This document shows, in pieces, positions 44,636-53,494 of a stretch of DNA of 64,000 bases. The position numbers were made by a program, and so were the translations under genes. The notes under the pieces are model-generated. The model saw nothing but the letters and a program-made list of their open reading frames with translations. It searched no databases and was not told where the DNA came from. How positions within the stretch are numbered: the stretch's first letter is position 1; each line of letters begins with the position of its first letter. The stretch lies in the NCBI GenBank assembly GCA_041662785.1, contig JBAZRW010000006.1:1-64000 (forward strand). Reading direction: 5' to 3'. This stretch comes from Bdellovibrionales bacterium (GTDB taxonomy: Bacteria > Pseudomonadota > Alphaproteobacteria > UBA9219).

Positions 44636-46849
44636 GTGCGCGATTCTAGATTTTTATCGTATCGCTTTCTTTTCCTTTTGGTTCTCCCGCAGCTTGTGGC
44701 GTTGGGGCTGTTTGGCTATTGGGAATATGAAAAAAACATCAGTGGGCTTCTTATCCTATTAATTTTGATCGGCAACTTTGCTCTTGTTGTTGCTCTTTCG
44801 GATGCCCTGTATCAGCAGAAACAATCTATTGCGCGCACGCGTGCGGCGGAAAAGAACAACGCGCTGTTTGCCGCCGCGCTGCAAAGCACACGCATGGGGG
44901 TTTTGATCCGCGATATGGTAAGGGCAGACATGCCCATCGTTTTTGTGAACGAGGCCTTTACCAAAATGACGGGCTACACGCTTGAAGAGGTTTGTGACAA
45001 AAAGCCTGGGTTTCTTTTTGGTTGGAATACGGATCTTTCTTCTCAGAGCGCGTTTGATCGTGCGATGGGGGCGCATGAAACGGCGGCCTTAGAGTTGCTA
45101 CTTTATCGCAAAGACGGCTCCCCATTTTGGACAGAGTGGAACCTAAGCCCGTTTTTGGATAAAGAGGGACGGGCAGGCTATTACGTTAGCCTTTTTACCG
45201 ACATCTCGGCGATCAAGCAAACGCAAGAGGATTTAATTCAGGCCAAGGCGATGGCCGAGCAAGCGAGTGCGGTTAAAACAAGCTTTCTGGCGATGATGAG
45301 CCATGAAATACGGACGCCGCTCAATGGGATATTGGGTGTTCTTAAACTTTTAAAAGACACCTCCTTGGATAAGGAACAGCGGTATCTGGTTTCGATGGCC
45401 AATACGTCCAGTTCGGTTTTGCATGGCATTATCAACGATATTTTGGACTATGCGAAAATGGAGGCAGGAAAGATCGATATCGTTCCTGAGCCTCTTTCCC
45501 TTAGTGCGCTTTTGGAAGAGATCACGGCGTTTAGCCAAGCGCTGTTAGGGAAAAAGAAGATTACGTTAGAGGCATCTTGCGCCCCCGATGTTGCGCCGAA
45601 GGTTATCGGGGATGGCGGGCGGCTGCGCCAGCTTCTTTTGAATCTGACGTCTAATGCCATTAAGTTCACGGATGAGGGCCGCGTGACGTTGCGTATCGTG
45701 GCGATGATGCCGCAAGAGGTGGACGGCAAGGAAGGGCAGCTTTTGCGGTTTGAAGTTCAGGATTCGGGAATGGGCATCAGTTTGTTGGATCAACAAAAAC
45801 TGTTTCAAGAATTCAGCCAGATTGAAAGAACTTATACGCGCCGCTTCGGGGGCACGGGCCTTGGCCTTGCTATTTGTCGCCGCCTTGTCACGCTGATGAA
45901 GGGCGAAATTGGTGTAGAAAGCCAAGAGGGGAAGGGGAGCAAATTCTGGTTTATGCTCCCGCTTCAAATTGCGCAAAATGATGAAGGTTGCTCAGCGGTA
46001 ACGGTCTCGGAGATTCACCAGCCTGTCATAAGCAATCCCACACGGGAATATAGGGTTTTGTTGGTTGAGGATAATGAGATTAATTGTCTGATCGCCAGTC
46101 GTTATTTGCAAAAGATAGGCTTGATGGTTGAGGAAGCCCATAATGGGCTACAAGCCGTCGAAAAGGCCAAGGAAAAGGATTATGATTTGATCCTTATGGA
46201 TGTCTCTATGCCCATTATGGATGGGCTAGAGTCGACGCGCCAAATTCGCGCCTTGGGTGGGCATAACGAAAAAGTCCCTATCGTGGCGCTCACGGCGCAC
46301 GCCATGGATGGTGACCGCGAGATGTGCATGGCGGCAGGCATGGATGATTACCTGAATAAGCCGCTTGAGTGTCGTCGCTTTCATGCCGTGATTGAGCGTT
46401 GGTTATCGTTTGGGGGCGCGTGCGCAGAGGAAAAGGCGCACGCCGCCCCTGTGCCGTCTTCGATGTCCTCAGATCAATCGCCTTTGCCCAAAACAGGACA
46501 GGTGGCGGAAGCCGTTCTTTTTGACCCTAAGGTTCTTGAGCGTATGAAACACGATTTGGGCGGAGAGGCCGTAGGCGTGGTAACCGAGACCTTCCTCAAT
46601 GACTCTGCAAAGCGCATTCTTCTTTTTAAAGAGCAGGATCAGGGGCTTATTCAGGAGACCGCCCATACGCTGAAAAGTTGCAGTGCCAGCTGTGGTCTTC
46701 TGCGCCTTAGCCAATTGATGGCGGATTTGGAAAAAGCCGCCAAGAATCAAGAGGAAGAAAAACTTCAAACCCTTTTGCCCTTCGTGGCGGATATCTATGC
46801 GCTGTCGCGCTCTCGGCTTGAAAAAGAGCGCGAGCATTTCATGGAGTAA
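44636..46849 (+). CDS. Hybrid sensor histidine kinase (PAS-HisKA-HATPase-REC-HPt)
   Basis: The 737-residue protein has two N-terminal membrane helices (8-28 and 37-57) with almost no periplasmic loop. A PAS domain (about 75-205) follows, with FVNEAFTKMTGYTLEEV and a PAC-like end; the LOV cysteine is absent. HisKA has MMSHEIRTPLNG with H223. HATPase has the N and G boxes (LNLTSNAIKFTD, GTGLGLAIC). REC has its phospho-acceptor D522 in ILMDVSMPIMDG, and HPt has H677 in TAHTLKSCSA. Phosphate can therefore pass H-D-H within one chain to an unknown response regulator. The start is GTG with AAAGGA upstream. No regulator is adjacent. Confidence 0.93.
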   Translation: MRDSRFLSYRFLFLLVLPQLVALGLFGYWEYEKNISGLLILLILIGNFALVVALSDALYQQKQSIARTRAAEKNNALFAAALQSTRMGVLIRDMVRADMPIVFVNEAFTKMTGYTLEEVCDKKPGFLFGWNTDLSSQSAFDRAMGAHETAALELLLYRKDGSPFWTEWNLSPFLDKEGRAGYYVSLFTDISAIKQTQEDLIQAKAMAEQASAVKTSFLAMMSHEIRTPLNGILGVLKLLKDTSLDKEQRYLVSMANTSSSVLHGIINDILDYAKMEAGKIDIVPEPLSLSALLEEITAFSQALLGKKKITLEASCAPDVAPKVIGDGGRLRQLLLNLTSNAIKFTDEGRVTLRIVAMMPQEVDGKEGQLLRFEVQDSGMGISLLDQQKLFQEFSQIERTYTRRFGGTGLGLAICRRLVTLMKGEIGVESQEGKGSKFWFMLPLQIAQNDEGCSAVTVSEIHQPVISNPTREYRVLLVEDNEINCLIASRYLQKIGLMVEEAHNGLQAVEKAKEKDYDLILMDVSMPIMDGLESTRQIRALGGHNEKVPIVALTAHAMDGDREMCMAAGMDDYLNKPLECRRFHAVIERWLSFGGACAEEKAHAAPVPSSMSSDQSPLPKTGQVAEAVLFDPKVLERMKHDLGGEAVGVVTETFLNDSAKRILLFKEQDQGLIQETAHTLKSCSASCGLLRLSQLMADLEKAAKNQEEEKLQTLLPFVADIYALSRSRLEKEREHFME

Positions 46850-46908
46850 GGCTTTTTCCTGACCCAAGAAGGGTTTGGCGTTTATAAAGTTTTTATGATA
46901 AAAAGGGT

Positions 46909-46939
46909 TCTCCCTTACTGGGGGAGAGATTCGTTTTTT
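46909..46939 (+). terminator. Rho-independent terminator after the histidine kinase
   Basis: TCTCCC (46909-46914) pairs with GGGAGA (46922-46927) over a short loop, and a six-T run follows within ten bases. Confidence 0.6.
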
Positions 46940-46998
46940 AGCCTACCTTATACCAACGACCATAAATACTGACTCTTATGGAAAGCTTTTTCCTTTAG

Positions 46999-47108
46999 CG
47001 TCATACCGGCGAAAGCCGGTATCCAGTCGCGCCGTGTCCACGGCGCATAAGAGAGTCTTATGCCGCGCAGACGCGCGGCGCTGGATCCCGCTTTTCAGCG
47101 GGATGACG
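46999..47108. repeat. CGTCAT-type palindromic element with nested hairpins
   Basis: The element starts CGTCATACCGGCG and ends CAGCGGGATGACG. Inside are CCGGCGAAAGCCGG, a CGCCGTGTCCACGGCG hairpin and CCGCGCAGACGCGCGG. It is open in the frame of the AAA protein gene downstream and produces a false N-terminal extension there. Confidence 0.8.
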
Positions 47109-47207
47109 AAAGGGGGTTTGTCCGTCCATGTGTCATTAAGTATAGCTGTTGGTATTACACGACCTTTCCCCGCGTTTTCCCCCCTCTTGCTTCTGGCTGT
47201 GGTTTGC

Positions 47208-49220
47208 ATGTTTTCAGATATAACGCTCACGCTTTATGAAATGCCGGATACCCAAGACGGCGTTATTCATCTTGACCCCTCGGACATGCGCGCTTTGGGC
47301 GTTGCGGTTGGCGATTTGATTGGGGTTGAAGGGGGGCATCTTGGCCATCTTTTGGTAAAGGCGGCTTTTCTGGGCGATCATAATCAGCGTTTAGCACGCG
47401 TTAGCTCCCTTACGGCTCGTAATCTTGGCTCCCTTTCGGGGCAAAAAGTGCGCCTGTTGCCAGAGCGCGTGAAGCTGCCGGTGGCCGAGCGCGTCATGCT
47501 TCAAGCGCAGGACGGCATCGACCAAGTTCATTTGATCGCTCGCGAAAAGCAGTTGGTCAATCATTGCATGAAACGCGCCGTAAGGGCGGATGACGAGCTG
47601 CTTTTTCCCACGCTGGATCGCTTTCCTTTGCGTGCCAAAGTGGCGGGTGTTGTGCCCTCTGATGCCGCTCAAATCGGTAGCAGTACCGTTTTTGCCGTAA
47701 TGCCCGATACAGCATCGGGGGATCAGGCGTTGCCTTCCCTTGGGGGCTTGCGCGAAGTCTATCGAACCTGCCAGAAACTCACCCAAGCGCGCTTTTCGCA
47801 GGGCGTGGCGCATACGGCGCGTTCCCTCTTGCTGATGGGGCCGGAAGGCTGCGGTAAGGCCAAGCTGGTTGAGCGTCTCGCCAAGGAAAGCAAGGTAGCT
47901 TTTTATGGCCTTGATGCCTATCACCTGATCAATCAGTGGATCGAGCGGGGTACGGTGGGGCTTGAGGAAAAACTGGCTGACGTTAGCCGAAGCGGCCCCG
48001 CTTTTCTGCTTTTGGATCATTTAGAGGCCTTGGCGCAAGGCGAGGGCTCGGCGCTTGCCGGAGCAACCCATGCGTTGGTCGAGCAAATCGGTTCTTTGCT
48101 GGATGAGTTGCCGATGAACCCGAATGTTGTTGTCTTTGGCGTGTTGGCGGGAGACCCCAGCCAGATTGCCCGCCTGTCGTCGCATTTTGATTTCCGCCTT
48201 CAGGTCGATGCGCCCAACCGCTGGGGGCGGCGCGAGGTTTTGCATTGTGCAACCAAGGGATTTGCGTTGGCGGATGACGTCGATTTGGATGAGCTCGCCA
48301 CCATTTCCAGTGGGATGACGGCGCGTGATTTAACGTCCTTGGCGCAGGCGGCTTCTTGTCTGGCGACATCGTCCAAGGTTGGAGAGAAAGACTTTACGGC
48401 GGCTTATTGTTCCGCGACGCCTTCGGCCAGCAGCGATATTATCTGCGATATTCCTTCGGTTTTGTGGAATGACGTGGCGGGGCTGGACGACATCAAGCAA
48501 GTGCTTAGTGAAACTCTGACATGGTCGCTGCATGGGCAAGAGGTGTTCGCGGCAGCGGGCGTTCATCCGCCGCGCTCCATCCTTTTGTCGGGCGGGCAGG
48601 GCACGGGCAAGACTTCTCTTGTGCGGGCGCTTGCCGCGCAGCTTCCTATCCATTACGTCGAGATTTCGTGTCCCGCCATGATGGCGCGTGATCAAAAGAA
48701 CAACACCAACTTTTTGGTTGAGAGTTTTTCTTTGGCGCGGCGCAAGGCTCCTTGCCTTGTTTTCTTCGATAATATCGATGTGCTTTTTGAGCCCGTTGGG
48801 GGTGATGCCGACAGGCCGCATCAGCACCCCTTTGTCGCGCAGCTGATGGCCGAGCTGGATGCGCTGCCTCTCCTGTCCGGCGTGGTGGTGGTGGCCGCGA
48901 CGAACAGGCCGGATCGGTTGACCTCGGAAATGCTGCGGCCGGGGCGGTTTGATTTCGCGATGACGTTGCCGATGCCCGACGGCGCGGTGCGTAAGAAGAT
49001 ATTGCAGATTCATGCCCGTAAATTGCCGCTTTCAGCGGACATTGATTTTGACCAACTGGCCGATAGCACGCAGGGCATGTCCCCCGCTGAAATCGTCGCC
49101 TTGTGCAATCGCGTTGGCCTTCTGGCCATCCGGCAGGTTCTTGGCGCGCCCGAAGGAGGGCTTCCTCCCGTTGTTCAGCCCTCGCATTTTGAGCAAGTCC
49201 TGCGGGGCCGTAAGGGATAG
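47208..49220 (+). CDS. Cdc48-like double AAA protein with degenerate ATPase sites
   Basis: The 670-residue protein has the Cdc48/VAT layout: a double-psi-barrel-like N domain (about 1-145), then two AAA modules. Module 1 has Walker A GPEGCGKAK (211-219) and Walker B FLLLDH (266-271). Module 2 has Walker A GGQGTGKTS (462-470), Walker B LVFFDN (517-522), sensor ATNRP (564-568) and RPGRFD (577-582). The catalytic glutamate after the Walker B aspartate is replaced in both, by H271 and N522. In module 1 the Walker A Thr/Ser is Ala218 and the sensor-1 Asn is not seen. The protein may bind but not hydrolyse ATP at normal rates. The ATG at 47208 is chosen; longer frames run into a repeat. No adaptor gene is adjacent. 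Confidence 0.82.
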   Translation: MFSDITLTLYEMPDTQDGVIHLDPSDMRALGVAVGDLIGVEGGHLGHLLVKAAFLGDHNQRLARVSSLTARNLGSLSGQKVRLLPERVKLPVAERVMLQAQDGIDQVHLIAREKQLVNHCMKRAVRADDELLFPTLDRFPLRAKVAGVVPSDAAQIGSSTVFAVMPDTASGDQALPSLGGLREVYRTCQKLTQARFSQGVAHTARSLLLMGPEGCGKAKLVERLAKESKVAFYGLDAYHLINQWIERGTVGLEEKLADVSRSGPAFLLLDHLEALAQGEGSALAGATHALVEQIGSLLDELPMNPNVVVFGVLAGDPSQIARLSSHFDFRLQVDAPNRWGRREVLHCATKGFALADDVDLDELATISSGMTARDLTSLAQAASCLATSSKVGEKDFTAAYCSATPSASSDIICDIPSVLWNDVAGLDDIKQVLSETLTWSLHGQEVFAAAGVHPPRSILLSGGQGTGKTSLVRALAAQLPIHYVEISCPAMMARDQKNNTNFLVESFSLARRKAPCLVFFDNIDVLFEPVGGDADRPHQHPFVAQLMAELDALPLLSGVVVVAATNRPDRLTSEMLRPGRFDFAMTLPMPDGAVRKKILQIHARKLPLSADIDFDQLADSTQGMSPAEIVALCNRVGLLAIRQVLGAPEGGLPPVVQPSHFEQVLRGRKG

Positions 49221-49333
49221 CTTTTCTAAGAAAGGTGCGGATTAACCATATTTTTTTCTTGTGATATAGTGCTTGGCCGTTGTAGTAAGGGGCAGCATTG
49301 TTTTATGAATAAATGGATTTTATAGGAGGCTAT

Positions 49334-49834
49334 ATGGCGGAGACGAACAAAAAAGAAAAAATTGACCAACAGGATATTGCCCTGTTGATTCATGACTGGA
49401 TGCAAAACAAGGCTAACGTTGCGGCGTGGAAAAAACTGACCCACGCTGTTGTTGAGTGCGCTCCCAAGCTGCATACGCTCACTCAAGGAACCAAAAAAAA
49501 TATGACAGCCTTGACGCATATTTGTCTTGATGCGCTGATATTTGATGACAAAGCAACGTATCGTCATGCCCGTGCTGTTCTCTTGGCGTATATGAAAACG
49601 TACGAACTTGCAACGAAGATGTCCGTACACGTTAATACCGTTGAACGGGGCTATAGAATAGTGGCTATGCATTCAGATAGGATGTGGGGGCATGTTCCTC
49701 TTGTTCTTATTCCCATGAGCAGACTCGCCTTCTCCTTACAGGCCTTGTCTTTTAAAGGCACTATCGAAGAAAGAGCGGCTTATAGGAGCAAGGTTCAGTG
49801 GAATAATGTTCAATCGAGGGACTTAGCGGTCTAA
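49334..49834 (+). CDS. Uncharacterised 166-residue protein
   Basis: No family is recognised. The protein is mostly helical and mildly basic, with a Lys/Glu-rich N-terminus and no signal peptide or clear membrane span. Segments include DWMQNKANVAAWKKLTHAVV and MSVHVNTVERGYRIVAMHSD. The ATG at 49334 has a good TAGGAGG site upstream, which supports it as a real gene; the ATG at 49313 is less likely. It lies between the AAA protein and ettA on the same strand. Confidence 0.6.
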   Translation: MAETNKKEKIDQQDIALLIHDWMQNKANVAAWKKLTHAVVECAPKLHTLTQGTKKNMTALTHICLDALIFDDKATYRHARAVLLAYMKTYELATKMSVHVNTVERGYRIVAMHSDRMWGHVPLVLIPMSRLAFSLQALSFKGTIEERAAYRSKVQWNNVQSRDLAV

Positions 49835-49884
49835 TTGTCCTGCCCGCTGGACTTTTACGCGCTAAACCGCTAAAGCCTTTTCCC

Positions 49885-51564
49885 ATGGCCTCATATCAAT
49901 ACATCTACGTCATGAATGGCGTAACCAAGACGTTTTCCAATGGCAAAACGGTCTTGAACAATATCCGTCTCTCTTTTTATCCCGATGCGAAGATTGGCAT
50001 TCTGGGCCCGAATGGCTCTGGCAAATCCACGCTGATGAAAATCATGGCGGGTCTGGACAAGGATTATAGCGGCGAGGCCTTTGCGGCGGACGGAACCTCC
50101 GTCGGCTATCTTGAGCAAGAGCCACAGCTTGACCCCACGATGACGGTTGAGCAAAACGTGCTGGCGGGTCTTGGCGAGACGAAGGCTTTGTTGGATCGCT
50201 TTGAGGCTGTTAGCAACCTGCTTGGCGAAGTCGAAGACCCTGATGAGATGCAAAAGCTGCTGGATGAGCAAGGCGAGCTACAGGAAAAGATTGAGGCCGC
50301 CGACGCGTGGGACCTTTCGCGCACCGTGGAAATCGCGATGGACGCGCTGCGCTGTCCGCCCGCCGATGCCGATGTGACCAAGCTGTCGGGAGGTGAGCGC
50401 CGCCGCGTCGCGTTGTGCCGCCTTTTGCTGTCGAAGCCTGATTTGCTCTTGCTGGATGAGCCGACGAACCATTTGGATGCGGAGTCGATTGCGTGGCTGC
50501 AACAGCACCTTGTGGACTACAAGGGCGCGGTGATCCTTGTCACCCATGATCGTTATTTCTTGGATCAAGTCACGGGCTGGATCCTTGAGCTGGATCGCGG
50601 CAACGGCATTCCTTATGAGGGCAATTATTCCTCATGGCTGGAGCAAAAACAAAAGCGTCTTGGGCAGGAATCGCGGGATGAGGGCGCGCGGCAGCGCACC
50701 TTGGCGCGAGAGCTGGAGTGGATCCGTCAATCGCCTAAGGCTCGCCACGCCAAGAATAAGGCGCGTATTACGGCCTATGATAATCTGCTGACCGAAAACG
50801 CCAATAAAGCGCCCGAAACATGCCAGATTGTGATTCCGACGCCGCCGCGTCTGGGACAGTTGGTGGTGGAGACCGAGCATTTACGCAAGGGCTATGGTGA
50901 TCGCCTGCTGATCGATGATCTGACGTTCACGCTGCCTGCGGGAGGCATTATCGGTATTATCGGCGCGAACGGGGCGGGCAAGTCGACGCTGTTCCGCATG
51001 ATCGTGGGGCAGGAACAGCCCGATGGAGGGACAATCAAAGTGGGCGATACGGTCAAGCTTGGCTACGTTGACCAAAGCCGCGACAGCCTACATGCTGACA
51101 AGAACGTGTGGGAGGAAATCTCGGACGGCGCGGACGTGATCGATCTGGGGAAGCGCACAGTGGCCAGCCGCGCCTATACGGCGGCGTTCGGCTTTAAGGG
51201 CCCCGACCAGCAGAAAAAGGTCGGCACGCTATCGGGCGGTGAGCGCAACCGCGTCCATATGGCCAAGATGCTGAAGTCCGGCGCGAACACGCTGCTGCTT
51301 GATGAGCCGAGTAACGATCTGGATATCGAAACCTTGCGCGCGCTGGAAGATGCGCTGGTTGATTTTCCCGGTTGCATCGTGGTGATCAGCCATGATCGCT
51401 GGTTCCTTGATCGCATCGCGACGCATATCCTTGCCTTTGAGGGCGATAGCCAAGTCGTCTGGTTTGAAGGCAATTATCAGGATTACGAAGTCGACCGCCA
51501 CCGCCGCCTTGGAACCGATGCCGACCAACCTCACCGGATCAAATACAAACCGCTGGCGAGGTAG
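49885..51564 (+). CDS. ettA: Energy-dependent translational throttle protein EttA
   Basis: EttA is an ABC-F ATPase that binds the ribosomal E site and gates entry into elongation. The 559-residue protein has two ABC modules. Walker A sites are GPNGSGKST (41-49) and GANGAGKST, signatures are LSGGERRRVALCRL and LSGGERNRVHMAKM, and the sites close with LLLDEPTNHLD and LLLDEPSNDLD. The length and the MASYQYIYVMNGVTK start match EttA. Its last 70 bases are repeated at the end of the next gene. Confidence 0.97.
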   Translation: MASYQYIYVMNGVTKTFSNGKTVLNNIRLSFYPDAKIGILGPNGSGKSTLMKIMAGLDKDYSGEAFAADGTSVGYLEQEPQLDPTMTVEQNVLAGLGETKALLDRFEAVSNLLGEVEDPDEMQKLLDEQGELQEKIEAADAWDLSRTVEIAMDALRCPPADADVTKLSGGERRRVALCRLLLSKPDLLLLDEPTNHLDAESIAWLQQHLVDYKGAVILVTHDRYFLDQVTGWILELDRGNGIPYEGNYSSWLEQKQKRLGQESRDEGARQRTLARELEWIRQSPKARHAKNKARITAYDNLLTENANKAPETCQIVIPTPPRLGQLVVETEHLRKGYGDRLLIDDLTFTLPAGGIIGIIGANGAGKSTLFRMIVGQEQPDGGTIKVGDTVKLGYVDQSRDSLHADKNVWEEISDGADVIDLGKRTVASRAYTAAFGFKGPDQQKKVGTLSGGERNRVHMAKMLKSGANTLLLDEPSNDLDIETLRALEDALVDFPGCIVVISHDRWFLDRIATHILAFEGDSQVVWFEGNYQDYEVDRHRRLGTDADQPHRIKYKPLAR

Positions 51565-52203
51565 GGAACGATGACTCTCTCCATCCTCGCCCTCGGCTTG
51601 CTTGCCAACATCATGTCGATGGTGTTGTACCTGCGAGGCATGGTGAAAGGGGATGCAAGACCAAGCCGCGTGACGAATTTTGCGTGGGCGCTGGAAGGCG
51701 GCATCGCCTTGGCCGCGTCGTGGTCGGATGGTGTGCGGTGGGGATTGCTGCCCGTTATGGTTGCCTTTGTGGGTCCGTTTTCGGTTCTGTGCCTTTCCTA
51801 CAGCCTCAAACAAGCGGCGTGGAAGACATCGCCTTTCGATTTCGTGTGCGGCGTTTTAGCTGTGATCGGCCTTATTCTTTGGAAAGTAACGGGTAATCCC
51901 AACCTTGCCATTCTGTTCTCTATCTTTGCTGGAACGACGGCGGCCTTTCCGACGATAATTAAATCTTGGCGTCATCCTGATACGGAAATTGCTGCTGGCT
52001 ACTTATTGCCAGTGATTGGTTATGCGACTAGTTTTGTGGCGCTAGAGCGCTATAGTTTCTCGGAGATAGCCTATCCCGCCTATTGCGTTGCGATTTGCGC
52101 TTTGATTGCTGGACTTATCATTGTTGGTCGTTGCCGCCACCGCCGCCTTGGAACCGACGCCGACCAACCTCACCGGATCAAATACAAACCGCTGGAGAGG
52201 TAG
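51495..52203 (+). repeat. 70-bp direct repeat: ettA 3' end duplicated at the end of the next gene
   Basis: Bases 51495-51564 and 52134-52203 match at 68 of 70 positions by eye, offset 639. The first copy encodes the true ettA C-terminus. The second ends the 51571 gene in the same frame and gives it the tail HRRLGTDADQPHRIKYKPL-E-R. The repeats bracket one complete membrane-protein gene. Confidence 0.9.
51571..52203 (+). CDS. Multi-span membrane protein with an EttA-derived C-terminal tail
   Basis: The 210-residue protein has about six or seven membrane spans and two roughly similar halves. Each half has an arginine-proline or tryptophan-histidine turn after a span (GDARPSRVTNFAW and PTIIKSWRHPDTE). 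The layout recalls PQ-loop or SWEET-like carriers, but no family is certain. Residues to about 187 align with the next gene. The last 22-25 residues are a copy of the EttA end and are not membrane-like. The frame starts six bases after the ettA stop. The tail is probably an accident of duplication. Confidence 0.7.
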   Translation: MTLSILALGLLANIMSMVLYLRGMVKGDARPSRVTNFAWALEGGIALAASWSDGVRWGLLPVMVAFVGPFSVLCLSYSLKQAAWKTSPFDFVCGVLAVIGLILWKVTGNPNLAILFSIFAGTTAAFPTIIKSWRHPDTEIAAGYLLPVIGYATSFVALERYSFSEIAYPAYCVAICALIAGLIIVGRCRHRRLGTDADQPHRIKYKPLER

Positions 52204-52208
52204 CCTTT

Positions 52209-52805
52209 ATGGAAACGCAAGCGCTCGTTATTATCGGCACAATCGTTCATTTGTTCGGCTCTATGGCCTATGTGCGAGATACATATTTGGGGCGATCGCA
52301 GCCCAATCGCGTTAGTTTTTTCTTATGGGCGTTTGCGCCGTTTATCGGTGTCGCGGCGGCCTTGGCGCAGGGCGTAACGTGGGCGGTCTTTCCGGTCTTT
52401 CTGGCTGGCTTCGGCCCTTGTATGATTTTTATGGCATCCTTTCATAATAAGAATGCAGCGTGGAAGCTTGGAAAGTTCGACTGGGTCTGCGGCGCATTGT
52501 CCCTTGCTGCGCTTGTTTTGTGGGCGATTACAAAGAACCCGAATATCGCGATCTTGTTTGCGATCCTGAGCGATGGCGCAGCGGCTTTGCCAACAATTAA
52601 GAAAAGCTGGACGCATCCGGAGAGCGAAACAATCTGGGTTTATCTTGGCGCCTCTTTTTCTTCGTCAACCGGCTTATATCTTGCCAAAGATATGTCCTTT
52701 GCCGAGATAGCGTTTCCGTCTTACCTCATCATGCTTTGTGGTTTGATTGCCTCCCTGATCCTTATAGGTAAATGGCGCAACGCCCGCCGCATCCGCGTAG
52801 CGTAG
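52209..52805 (+). CDS. Multi-span membrane protein, tandem paralogue of the 51571 gene
   Basis: The 198-residue protein has six or seven spans and shares conserved blocks with the preceding gene. PNIAILFAILSDGAAALPTI corresponds to PNLAILFSIFAGTTAAFPTI, and KSWTHPESE to KSWRHPDTE. The C-terminus is the short basic KWRNARRIRVA, which may show how the paralogue ended before it gained the EttA tail. The ATG at 52209 lies six bases after the previous stop. Function unknown; PQ-loop-like transport is a guess. Confidence 0.7.
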   Translation: METQALVIIGTIVHLFGSMAYVRDTYLGRSQPNRVSFFLWAFAPFIGVAAALAQGVTWAVFPVFLAGFGPCMIFMASFHNKNAAWKLGKFDWVCGALSLAALVLWAITKNPNIAILFAILSDGAAALPTIKKSWTHPESETIWVYLGASFSSSTGLYLAKDMSFAEIAFPSYLIMLCGLIASLILIGKWRNARRIRVA

Positions 52806-52897
52806 GACTAAATGGGTTCCTGCTGGAGAGGCGGGGGCAGAGCCCTGATTCTTAATAATCTCTCCTTGTTGAGGCGGATTAATAAAGTTAACGGGCT

Positions 52898-52948
52898 AGA
52901 GCGTTTTTCGGATAGGTTGGTGCTTTTTTTGCCGTCGGAAAACGCTCT
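52898..52948. repeat. Inverted repeat upstream of rplU
   Basis: AGAGCGTTTTTC (52898-52909) and GGAAAACGCTCT (52937-52948) are near-perfect inverted arms around a T-rich centre. It resembles dispersed palindromes of other alphaproteobacteria and could also act as a bidirectional terminator after the membrane paralogues. Confidence 0.6.
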
Positions 52949-52963
52949 AACATTTTGTTTGTC

Positions 52964-53020
52964 GAGCAGATTCACGCGAACTTTTGGCGGTTAAACCCGC
53001 CAACCGTTCGCGATCTGCTC
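52964..53020. repeat. 57-bp imperfect palindrome upstream of rplU
   Basis: GAGCAGAT (52964) pairs with ATCTGCTC (to 53020), CGCGAAC with GTTCGCG, and TTGGCGG with CCGCCAA, around a TTAAA loop. It lies about 120 bases before rplU, next to a -35-like TTGACA at 53040-53045 whose -10 is unclear. It might be an rplU leader element or a mobile palindrome. Confidence 0.6.
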
Positions 53021-53142
53021 TAGGCAAGCAAATGACTTGTTGACATCGCGGCGAGAATCCGGCAAAAACGCGCTTCCACGGGTCGCCCATCTTGGATGAC
53101 GCGACCTGATTGTTGTTAACATACAGAAATGGCTGGTAAAAG

Positions 53143-53457
53143 ATGTTCGCAGTCGTAAAGACCGGCGGCAAACAATATAAAGTTGCCCAAGGTGATACAT
53201 TTCAAGTCGAAAAGCTGGACGCCGAAGCTGGCAAATCCATCGATTTGAACGAAGTTTTGATGCTTTGTGATAATGGCAAGGTAACGATGGGGGCTCCCTT
53301 TGTTGCTGGCGCGTCCGTCACGGCGGAAGTCGTCGCGCAAGAGCGCACGGGCAAGCTGATTATCTTCAAGAAGAAGCGTCGCCAAAACTATCGTCGCAAG
53401 TTCAACCATCGCCAAAGCTTCACCGTGCTTAAAGTCACGGCGATCAAAGCCAAGTAA
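53143..53457 (+). CDS. rplU: 50S ribosomal protein L21
   Basis: The 104-residue protein starts MFAVVKTGGKQYKVAQGD and has the L21 end KKRRQNYRRKFNHRQ followed by FTVLKVTAI. It is a 50S subunit protein bound to 23S rRNA. It begins the conserved rplU-rpmA-obg order. The start at 53143 has no strong ribosome binding site, but its position matches the family. Confidence 0.98.
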   Translation: MFAVVKTGGKQYKVAQGDTFQVEKLDAEAGKSIDLNEVLMLCDNGKVTMGAPFVAGASVTAEVVAQERTGKLIIFKKKRRQNYRRKFNHRQSFTVLKVTAIKAK

Positions 53458-53494
53458 GGCGCGAAGTAAGGTTTCGGATTAAGGGAGAAAAACT

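Noticed and set aside
47034..47207. Longer N-terminus for the Cdc48-like protein
   Set aside because: The extension is encoded by a palindromic repeat; the N domain begins at MFSDITLTLYE.
53040..53068. rplU promoter with TTGACA
   Set aside because: The -35 is good, but no acceptable -10 lies 16-18 bases downstream.
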